NCBI GenBank assembly: GCA_017476575.1
Contig: JAFUZO010000041.1
Coordinates: 1 to 56,495, forward strand
From: Bacteroidales bacterium
GTDB taxonomy: Bacteria; Bacteroidota; Bacteroidia; Bacteroidales; UBA932
DNA length: 56,495 bases
Direction: 5' to 3'
Shown: piece by piece, positions 1 to 6,690 of the stretch
Numbering within the stretch: the first letter of the stretch is position 1
How the letters are laid out: every line of letters begins with the position of its first letter
Notes under the pieces: generated by a model
Databases searched by the model: none
What the model was told of the DNA's origin: nothing
What the model saw: the letters and a program-made list of their open reading frames with translations, nothing else
Translations under genes and position numbers: made by a program

Positions 1-56
1 CCCCAAAACCCGACGATAAAACGAAAAAAGTATTACAAAAGGATAACGGTCCCTTG

Positions 57-857
57 TCAGAACAGGGCGGCCAGCCCGTCGAACACGGCGCCTCCCGGGG
101 CCGGGCCGATGGTGCGCAGCCGCTCCAGCGGGGCCAGCGCAGCGCGGAGGGGGCCTTCCAGCAGGGAGAACGACCGGGCGATCTGGCCCGCGAACAGGAG
201 CGTGTCGACCAGCGTTTCCTCCAGCACCGGCGGCAGGACGTTGCCGAGGTGGGCGCCGGTCTCCGCGAAGGTCTCCAGGGCGGCCGTCTCCCCGCCGTAG
301 GCACGCCGGGCGATGGTGAGGACGGAGGCGTCCGCATCTCCGCCCTTGGAGCGGTAGGTACGCTGGATGCCCCGGGCGGAGACATAGTCCTCGATGATGC
401 CGTCCCGGTAGGGGAGGCTGTAAACCGACCGTGCCGGCGAGCCTTTCTCGTTGTACTGGACCACGCCGTCGCGGGCATGGGCGAAGCCGAGGCCGGTCCC
501 GAGGGTGACGAGGGCCGTGTTGCCCCGGAGTCCCATCCGGCGGATGGCGCCTTCCAGGATGCAGGTCACATCGTGTCCGTAGCGGATTTCGAGGCCGTCC
601 GGCAGCCCGGCCAGCGTGCGGAAGTCCTCGCCGTAGACGGCGGCGAACTTGTGCCGCATCAGGAAGATGCCCTGGCGGTAGTCGAACGGGCCGGGGATGG
701 CGATGCCGACCCCGTCGAGGCCGCTCACATCGCCGAGGGCTTCCCGCAGCGATGCCGCGACGGACTCCCGGCTCCCGGCGGAATCGACCGGGACGGCCCG
801 GCCGTCGGCGCACTTGATGAAGGTACCGCCGACGTCGAGCAGCCTATAGTTCGACAT
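57..857 (-). CDS. ROK-family sugar kinase
   Basis: The product is 266 residues and has the ROK/actin-like ATPase layout: phosphate-1 motif LLDVGGTFIK at residues 6-15, IAIPGP near 52-57, a GHD motif at 94-96 whose Asp96 fits the catalytic base, and phosphate-2 motif LGTGLGFA at 119-126. The Cys-rich zinc loop of many ROK glucokinases is absent; NEKGSPAR occupies that place. The reading frame is open further upstream, but ATG 857 gives the canonical N-terminus. That start overlaps the 3' end of the upstream isomerase-like gene by 14 bases, so the two are probably translationally coupled. It is the last gene of a four-gene minus-strand sugar operon. The expected role is cytoplasmic, ATP-dependent phosphorylation of the sugar handled by the operon. 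The substrate cannot be read from sequence. Confidence 0.85.
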   Translation of the reverse strand: MSNYRLLDVGGTFIKCADGRAVPVDSAGSRESVAASLREALGDVSGLDGVGIAIPGPFDYRQGIFLMRHKFAAVYGEDFRTLAGLPDGLEIRYGHDVTCILEGAIRRMGLRGNTALVTLGTGLGFAHARDGVVQYNEKGSPARSVYSLPYRDGIIEDYVSARGIQRTYRSKGGDADASVLTIARRAYGGETAALETFAETGAHLGNVLPPVLEETLVDTLLFAGQIARSFSLLEGPLRAALAPLERLRTIGPAPGGAVFDGLAALF

Positions 858-2703
858 CTTCGAAGCCTTCCCGGAGAAGGGTCTTGTGGACGCGGACGGG
901 TTCCACGCCGAGGTTCTCGATGACATAGCGTCCCATCGACGCCGGGACGACGACCATGTCCATGAACTCGGCCTCATAGCACCTCTCCGGATGGTCGAGC
1001 GAGCGGACCCGGATGCGTTCGCCGTCGACGAGGGTCAGGACATGGAAGACCCCGGCGGTGTCCTGCAGGCAGGCTTTTTCGAACTCCAGGCGGCGGAGGG
1101 AGAAGTAGAGTTGCTGGTTCTCGCCCACGATATATTCCTCCCAGCCCTCGCCGGAGGCCGCCAGGCGCGGCTGCTGGACGATGTAGTCCTCGCTGGACGG
1201 GTCGTGGATGACGGAGGTGCGGCGGTGCTGCGCGACCGTCTGCTCGCCGAGCCGGGTGTGGATCGGACGCTGCTTGCCGTCGAAGTCGAGGCGGAGGTAG
1301 TCGTACATCTTGTAGGTGTAGGAGCCGATGGTCAGGGAGCCGATTTCGAGGATGACCTGGTTGCGGCCGGAGGAATGGATGGTGCCGGCCGGAAGCATGA
1401 CCTGGAGGCCCGGCTTGGATTCCTCGTAGCTGACGTATTTGAGGTAGTCGACTTCCTGGTGCTCCGTGTCGGCGGCCTCGATGTCCTTGAAGAACTGCGG
1501 GATGTCGGCGTCGTCGCGGAAGCCGATGAAGGTCTTGGCATCATGGCCGGTGGCGACGACGTAGTAACTCTCGTCCTGGCGGCCGAACTCGTCGTAGCGC
1601 TCCTTGTTGAACTTCGAGCCGGAGTGGCACTGGATGGACATGTTGCCGGTGGAATGGTAGGAGTCGTCGTAGTTGAACCGGATGGGGAAGTAGCCGCCGA
1701 ACTTCTCCAGGGCCTTGGGGCCGAGGACGTTCACCCCCTCCTTCATGAAGAAGGTCGAGAACGGGAACTCGACGACGGTGCCGCCGACCTCCACGAGGAT
1801 GGACACCTCCATCGGAATCAGGTCGAAGACCCAGGCGCAGTTGCGCATCGTGTCGGGGAGACCGCGGAGTTTCTTGACGTAGGTGCCTCCCCAGACGCCT
1901 TCCAGGTAGACGGGCTTGCAGCGGAACGGGTAGGTCGAGAGGCTGTTCATGATGGCGGTGAAGGCCTCGTAGGGGAGGAGTTTCATGTCGTCCGGATGGT
2001 CGGATTCCAGGTAATAGTCCACACCGCCGTCCGCGAGCACTTCCCGCCGCAGGTGGACGGCGCACTCGAAGTCGCAGTAGTAGCAGCGGCGGATGATGAG
2101 CGGGGTCGTGAGCGGCTGGGCCATGCCGAGGTTCGCGTACTGGCCGCGGCGGATGCGCAGGATGCTTTCCTTCGGCGTTACATCCAGGTACACCTTGATG
2201 TCATACAGCCCCCTCAGCCTTTCAATCAGGCACCCGTACCCGGATACGAGGGTCACGGTTCCGGCTTGTCCAGGCAGGCTCCCCTCGAACGCCTTCACCT
2301 TCTCCTCGTCCAGCAACCCTTCGTAGCCGCCCTTGTAGAGCCGTCCGAAGAGGAGCGTCGGGTCCTCGGTGCGGTCCCAGCTCAGGTGGGCGTCCACCAG
2401 GTCGTAGAGTTCGGCTTCGTCCTTGTAGACCGTACGGAAGTCGATGGCGCGGGTCTGGATGCCCCGCACATGGAGCTGTTGCTGCATGAGGTTGACGGCG
2501 CGGGCGAAATCGGCGGTGGTGTAGCCGTCGAATGCGATGACTACCGGTTTGCCGGCGGCAAGGGATGCAGCCTGTGCCGCCAGATGGGCGAAGGCCTTGA
2601 CGGAGCCGCCCTTGACCAGGGCGTTGACCGTATTTCCCGTCAGACGGGGCCGGTTGACCGGTCTTGGATCGTCATACGGGAAGGGATTGTACATGAAACT
2701 CAT
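844..2703 (-). CDS. Kinase-like domain fused to class I phosphomannose-isomerase-like cupin
   Basis: The 619-residue product appears to have two parts. Residues about 40-220 resemble a uridine-kinase-type fold, but the P-loop position reads AFDGYTTADFA, which lacks the GKS/T of a working Walker A. Residues about 240-600 resemble a class I mannose-6-phosphate isomerase: a QxH pair at Q358/H360 (MSIQCHSG), Glu378 (DESYYV) and His443 in LPAGTIHSSG match the usual zinc-ligand pattern. It lies between the isomerase-like and ROK-kinase genes and so probably acts on the same sugar or sugar phosphate in the cytoplasm. A 177-base gap separates it from the upstream gene. A second ATG nine bases downstream is an alternative start. 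The family assignment is good; the substrate and the function of the N-terminal domain are unknown. Confidence 0.75.
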   Translation of the reverse strand: MSFMYNPFPYDDPRPVNRPRLTGNTVNALVKGGSVKAFAHLAAQAASLAAGKPVVIAFDGYTTADFARAVNLMQQQLHVRGIQTRAIDFRTVYKDEAELYDLVDAHLSWDRTEDPTLLFGRLYKGGYEGLLDEEKVKAFEGSLPGQAGTVTLVSGYGCLIERLRGLYDIKVYLDVTPKESILRIRRGQYANLGMAQPLTTPLIIRRCYYCDFECAVHLRREVLADGGVDYYLESDHPDDMKLLPYEAFTAIMNSLSTYPFRCKPVYLEGVWGGTYVKKLRGLPDTMRNCAWVFDLIPMEVSILVEVGGTVVEFPFSTFFMKEGVNVLGPKALEKFGGYFPIRFNYDDSYHSTGNMSIQCHSGSKFNKERYDEFGRQDESYYVVATGHDAKTFIGFRDDADIPQFFKDIEAADTEHQEVDYLKYVSYEESKPGLQVMLPAGTIHSSGRNQVILEIGSLTIGSYTYKMYDYLRLDFDGKQRPIHTRLGEQTVAQHRRTSVIHDPSSEDYIVQQPRLAASGEGWEEYIVGENQQLYFSLRRLEFEKACLQDTAGVFHVLTLVDGERIRVRSLDHPERCYEAEFMDMVVVPASMGRYVIENLGVEPVRVHKTLLREGFEDVEL

Positions 2704-2880
2704 TCTGAATACTGTTTAATATCGTTTGTATGTCTGTCCTTCGGTTTTCGGAACGGTGCCGGGACCGGGGTCCATATACCCTTTTCCGGCCATCCCCTCC
2801 TCGATCCTCCTCTTGTCGGAAGGGGAGGAGGTTCCAAGGAATCAAAATCCTGTTGTCCGTGGTGAAGACGATGCCGGAGC

Positions 2881-4320
2881 TTACCGGATGTCGTGGAATT
2901 CGATGCCCGTCATTTCCGCGAAATCCCTCAGCTGGGCGGTCCAGTCTCCGTCGGCGATGGCGAAATGCTGCGTGGTGCCGATCTTCAGGATTTCCTCGAA
3001 GAGGCGTTTCACCGGCACCCGGGGCCGGAAGATGCTGTGCGAATACGTGGCGAGGAGGTGCTTGCCCGGCAGCGATTCGACCAGGGTCACGACCATCTTG
3101 TACTTCCCGTCGCACTCCACGAGTTGGGCCATGGTCTTGAGCCCCGGCGAGATGCGGTACCAGGCGAACGGGGCCCCGGCGTACTTCCAGGCGGTCTTGG
3201 CGAAGCGGACGTCGCGTGCGATGATGACGTTCTGCTGCCAGGCCGGGTCGTTGTGGTCGTTGGGCCCGGCATGGCCCCCGGCGAAGGTGCCGAAATCGTC
3301 CTCGATGTGGAACGGCTCCAGGAAATTGACATGTTCCCCCGAGATGAGTTTGAGGATGTAGGTCATCAGGCCGGCCCCGATGTCGGCCTCCGGGACCAGG
3401 ACCGAGACATTTTCGTTGAACCACGGGTGGTAGAACCCGGCCCGGCAACCGGCTACGCGGAAGGTCGCCTGGTCGATGTCGTTGTAGACCATCACGTCGG
3501 TGTCGGAGCGCTCGGCCATCTTCTGCAGGGCGAGGGACGCCTCGACACAGCCCCGGAACTTGTCTTCCGCCACGTCGTCCATGACCTCGTAGCGGGCGGC
3601 GAGGTCATGCTGCCAGGCGTCGACCTCGTCGGGCGAGAGTCCCTTGATGATATCTCCGTAGTCGGAGTAGGGAAGGTAGTGGATTTCCGGGCCCAGCTTG
3701 GTGAAGAGGTCGTAGTTGTCGAAATAGGTGGACCACATGGCTTCGTTCATGTTGGCCATGAGCCCGACGTTGGAATGCCGGAGGATGGTGCGGGTCCGGG
3801 CTGCCACGGCATAGACCTTCAACTGCTCCGTCACCTCCTCCCGGGTGCCCATGATGACCTTGACGTTCTTCCGGGGGACCCGGCTGACGGACCCCGACGC
3901 CTCCAGCGAGCCTACGAGGGTGCCGGCGCAGAGATAGTCGATGAAATCGTCCTCGTCGAGGGTGGTCTCGAAGGTCATCTTCGGCTTGGCCACGTTGGTG
4001 AAGATCACCGGGATTTCCGGCATGTCACGGAGGAAGCGGATCCAGGCGAAGTCCTCGCTCCAGGAGAGGAATTCCACGAGCACGAAGTCGACCTTCTCGT
4101 TGAAGAAGAGCGAGATGGCTTCTTCTGCATCCTTCCGTTCATAGATGATGCCGGGATAGACGAGGTCCAGGAAGCCCATCGTGGCCATGATGTCCTGGAC
4201 GGCCTTTTCCTTCCGTTCCCCGTACGTGCCGCGCTGCGGGCCGTAGAGGTTCTTGAAGCGGGGGGAAGCGACGAGGAGGAGACCTGCCTTCGGCTTCCGG
4301 AGTTTCTGTTCACTGTTCAT
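2881..4320 (-). CDS. L-arabinose/L-fucose isomerase-like protein
   Basis: The 479-residue cytoplasmic protein has the overall plan of the L-fucose/L-arabinose isomerase superfamily: an N-terminal Rossmann-like region beginning KAGLLLVASPRF, a central region with LRHSNVGLMANMNEAMW, and a C-terminal domain with DFGTFAGGHAGPNDHND and conserved acidic and His residues. Such enzymes interconvert aldoses and ketoses using a divalent metal. I could not align the metal ligands exactly, so activity is inferred. Its start overlaps the stop of the transporter gene in an ATGA arrangement, which indicates one transcript. Together with a transporter, a phosphomannose-isomerase-like protein and a ROK kinase it suggests uptake, isomerisation and phosphorylation of a sugar that is not identified here. 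Confidence 0.7.
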   Translation of the reverse strand: MNSEQKLRKPKAGLLLVASPRFKNLYGPQRGTYGERKEKAVQDIMATMGFLDLVYPGIIYERKDAEEAISLFFNEKVDFVLVEFLSWSEDFAWIRFLRDMPEIPVIFTNVAKPKMTFETTLDEDDFIDYLCAGTLVGSLEASGSVSRVPRKNVKVIMGTREEVTEQLKVYAVAARTRTILRHSNVGLMANMNEAMWSTYFDNYDLFTKLGPEIHYLPYSDYGDIIKGLSPDEVDAWQHDLAARYEVMDDVAEDKFRGCVEASLALQKMAERSDTDVMVYNDIDQATFRVAGCRAGFYHPWFNENVSVLVPEADIGAGLMTYILKLISGEHVNFLEPFHIEDDFGTFAGGHAGPNDHNDPAWQQNVIIARDVRFAKTAWKYAGAPFAWYRISPGLKTMAQLVECDGKYKMVVTLVESLPGKHLLATYSHSIFRPRVPVKRLFEEILKIGTTQHFAIADGDWTAQLRDFAEMTGIEFHDIR

Positions 4321-5570
4321 ATCTGGTAGTTTTTATCGTAATCTTTCTGGTAACTGGTCCGGGCCACGGCGAGCATCAGGAGGCCGCATACGATCCAGAT
4401 GACGCCGAGGAGGGGGAAGGTGGCCGCAAGGCTGCCCGTCGATTCCTTCATGGCACCGAGGATGACCGGGGCCAGGGCGCCGACCGCGAAACCGGTCATG
4501 ATCATAGCGCTGGAACAGGAGGCGTGGAGCCGTGGCGGGGTGACGTCGTAGAGGACCGTATAGGTGTTGGCATCGAAGAAGGCGCGGAAGAATCCCCACC
4601 CGGCGAAACTCAGGTACAAGACCCAGAGCGAGGTACTGCGTCCCATCACGAGGAGGAACACCGACCCGGCGATGAGGCCGGCACCCTGGAGCCCCATGCG
4701 GGCCTTGTGGTTGCGGGCTCCGATACGGTCGGAGAGGTTCCCGGCGAGCAGGACGCCGATGAAGGCGGCGACATAGGTGTAGAACATGGAGTTGAATCCG
4801 GCCGCCTCCTGGCTCTGTCCGAACTCTTCCTGCAGGAAGGCCGGCACCCAGGTCATGAAGCCGGTGATGACGAAGATGAGGCCGCTGAACCCGATGGTGA
4901 GCATGAGCGCTGTCGGCGTCGTGAACACGGTCTTGAACCCGTCCCATAACCGGGGCCTGGCCACTTGGGCCGCGGCCGCTTCCGCCTGGGGCGCATCCTG
5001 CAGCCGGACGGCCATCAGCAGACCCCACAGGATGCCGGCGGCCCCGAAGAGGATGAAGGAATACTGCCACCCGAGACTGTCCGCGATCTTCCCGGCGAGC
5101 CAGCCTGCGAGGATGACCCCTACGTAATAGGCGGTCTGGTGGATGGACATCGCCCGGGCCCGGGTGTCGGTATGGTACTGCCCCAGCAACGAATAGTTGG
5201 CCGGGCCGAAGAAGGCCTCGCCGCCGCCGGTGGCCACCGAGCGCATCAGCACCAGCATCAGCACCCCGTTTGCCAACCCTGTGAACATAGTGGCGACGCT
5301 CCAGAACAGGATGGAGAGGGTGGTGACCCACTTCCGGCTGAACCGGTCGCCCGCCCACCCTCCGAGGGGAACCATGCAGGCGTAGAACAGGTTGAAGATG
5401 GTGGCGATGAGGCCGATGGACGTGTCTGTAAGATGGAGGCTGTCCCGGATGGCCGGCAGGACGGTATTGAAGACCTGCCGGTCCGCCTGGTTGAGCAGAT
5501 AGGCCATCCAGAGGAGGCCCAGGACTTCCCATTTGTAGTTTTTTCCGTTTCCCTTCATGCTGTCTGGCAT
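4317..5570 (-). CDS. MFS sugar/organic-acid transporter
   Basis: The 417-residue protein has about twelve hydrophobic segments and the MFS loop 2-3 signature GGWAGDRFSRK near residues 75-85. The overall sequence resembles the anion:cation symporter and sugar-phosphate-permease branch of the superfamily (hexuronate, glycerol-3-phosphate and similar substrates). It is the first gene of a minus-strand operon and overlaps the next gene by four bases (ATGA). A TAAATTTG element about 26 bases upstream of the ATG fits a Bacteroidetes promoter. It should act in the inner membrane to import the substrate of the downstream isomerase and kinases. A second in-frame ATG four codons later is possible. Confidence 0.85.
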   Translation of the reverse strand: MPDSMKGNGKNYKWEVLGLLWMAYLLNQADRQVFNTVLPAIRDSLHLTDTSIGLIATIFNLFYACMVPLGGWAGDRFSRKWVTTLSILFWSVATMFTGLANGVLMLVLMRSVATGGGEAFFGPANYSLLGQYHTDTRARAMSIHQTAYYVGVILAGWLAGKIADSLGWQYSFILFGAAGILWGLLMAVRLQDAPQAEAAAAQVARPRLWDGFKTVFTTPTALMLTIGFSGLIFVITGFMTWVPAFLQEEFGQSQEAAGFNSMFYTYVAAFIGVLLAGNLSDRIGARNHKARMGLQGAGLIAGSVFLLVMGRSTSLWVLYLSFAGWGFFRAFFDANTYTVLYDVTPPRLHASCSSAMIMTGFAVGALAPVILGAMKESTGSLAATFPLLGVIWIVCGLLMLAVARTSYQKDYDKNYQI

Positions 5571-5595
5571 TACTTATCTGTGGTGTGCTGTGGTG

Positions 5596-5603
5596 CAAAT
5601 TTA
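5596..5603 (-). promoter_or_regulatory. Putative promoter -7 element of the MFS sugar operon
   Basis: Read on the minus strand this is TAAATTTG, a match to the Bacteroidetes TAnnTTTG consensus, 26 bases before the transporter ATG. No TTG at the preferred distance was found, so the assignment rests on one box only. Confidence 0.45.
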
Positions 5604-5637
5604 GATAAAATATTGCAATCCACCGCAAAATATTTCT

Positions 5638-5645
5638 TATTTTTG
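5638..5645 (+). promoter_or_regulatory. Putative promoter -7 element of the mutarotase-like gene
   Basis: TATTTTTG matches the Bacteroidetes TAnnTTTG consensus. A TTG at 5613-5615 lies 22 bases upstream, slightly longer than usual. The start codon is 130 bases downstream, leaving a long leader that contains nested inverted repeats. Confidence 0.5.
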
Positions 5646-5652
5646 TCCCGGG

Positions 5653-5720
5653 CGGAAGACAGATCCGACGCCCTGGATACCTGCCTGGCTGACAGACAGC
5701 CATCTGCTTGTCGTCTTCCG
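5653..5720 (+). promoter_or_regulatory. Structured 5' leader with nested inverted repeats
   Basis: CGGAAGAC (5653-5660) pairs perfectly with GTCTTCCG (5713-5720), and inside it TGGCTG (5686-5691) pairs with CAGCCA (5697-5702) around a five-base loop. Both lie between the candidate promoter at 5638 and the ATG at 5775. The arrangement suggests a folded RNA leader, but no known riboswitch class was recognised. There is no uridine tract that would make it a plain terminator. Confidence 0.4.
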
Positions 5721-5774
5721 GCCGGACAGCCGGGAGATTTTACGGGAAATATTGGTTTATTAAATAAGAGCGAC

Positions 5775-6635
5775 ATGATACAAATTCGGCAGGGAGCGTT
5801 CTTGTCGACGCTCCATCATCCGGAGGACGGGTTCTACCGGGGAACCCGGTTCGACCGCTCCGGTATCTTCGATTCCATCCTGTTCCGTGGCGTGGAAATG
5901 GCCGGCCGTTGGTTCATGCGGTACGATCCCTTCATGCACGATGCGGTCTGCGGACCGGCGGAAGAGTTCGCACCCGTCGGCTTCGAGGCGGCGCGCCCGG
6001 GGGAAACTTTCCTGAAAACCGGCGTAGGACTGCTGGTCCGTCCGGACGAAGCTCCTTACGACCGTTTCCGGCTCTACGAGGTTGCCGATGCCGGCAAGTG
6101 GTCGGTCGAACGGTTCCGGCGTGCCACTGTCTTCCGTCACCATCTGGACGGGCAATACGATTATACCAAGGAGGTTGCCTTGACCGGGACGGACAGCTTC
6201 TGCATCCGTCACCGCTTGCAGGTGCTCCGTCCGGTGAAAACAGAGGTATACAATCACAACTTCTTCACCCTCGGGCGCTTCCAGGTCGGACCGGACCGGA
6301 TATGGTCCTTCCCTTATCGTCCCGAAGGGGACTGGCGGGATATTTACGACAGTGTTGTCCTGTCGGAAGACGGAGTCCGTTTCCTCCGCGACCTGCGGGA
6401 AGGGGAGTCCGTCTATATGGGCAACCTGCATGCCGCCGGAGTGCCGGATATCCCTTACCGGCTTTCCGTCAGTGACAGGGCGACCCGCCGGGGTGTCCGG
6501 ATCAGCGGCGATGTCCCGCTCACCCACATCGTCTTCTGGGCTGACCATCGCATTGCATGTGCCGAGCCGTACAATTCCGTCGTCCTGGCCCCCGGCGACA
6601 CTTTCCGCTGGTCTCTCCGCTATGATTTGCAGTAG
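5775..6635 (+). CDS. Aldose-1-epimerase-like (mutarotase-fold) protein
   Basis: The reading frame is open far upstream, but the first sensible start is ATG 5775, giving 286 residues beginning MIQIRQGAF. Residues 15-32 (HHPEDGFYRGTRFDRSG) match a family of mutarotase-fold proteins often found beside sugar-utilisation genes, and the rest is rich in beta strands. There is no signal peptide, so it should be cytoplasmic. It is transcribed divergently from the MFS/isomerase/kinase operon, which suggests an epimerase or sugar-phosphate-binding role in the same pathway. Catalytic residues were not mapped, so the activity is an inference from fold and context. Confidence 0.6.
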   Translation: MIQIRQGAFLSTLHHPEDGFYRGTRFDRSGIFDSILFRGVEMAGRWFMRYDPFMHDAVCGPAEEFAPVGFEAARPGETFLKTGVGLLVRPDEAPYDRFRLYEVADAGKWSVERFRRATVFRHHLDGQYDYTKEVALTGTDSFCIRHRLQVLRPVKTEVYNHNFFTLGRFQVGPDRIWSFPYRPEGDWRDIYDSVVLSEDGVRFLRDLREGESVYMGNLHAAGVPDIPYRLSVSDRATRRGVRISGDVPLTHIVFWADHRIACAEPYNSVVLAPGDTFRWSLRYDLQ

Positions 6636-6638
6636 CCC

Positions 6639-6669
6639 TTGTAAATCCCGCTGAAAAGCCTTATCTTTG
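6639..6669 (+). promoter_or_regulatory. Promoter of the GH3 gene
   Basis: TTG at 6639-6641, a 20-base spacer and TATCTTTG at 6662-6669 form a full Bacteroidetes-type promoter. The predicted transcript starts just before the ATG at 6691, so its leader is very short. Confidence 0.7.
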
Positions 6670-6690
6670 AAAGAATCTGAACAAGTTGCC

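Noticed and set aside
1..56. Window start considered for a terminator or gene end
   Set aside because: It is AT-rich sequence after the ROK gene with no stable hairpin and no coding signal.
886..2865. Long plus-strand open frame opposite the phosphomannose-isomerase-like gene
   Set aside because: It is antisense to a gene with conserved motifs and has the skewed composition of a shadow frame in GC-rich DNA.
2704..2880. Intergenic gap in the sugar operon with CCTCCTC/GAGGAGG arms considered as a terminator
   Set aside because: The stem is imperfect and has no T-tract, and the genes on both sides fit one operon, so it was not listed as a feature.
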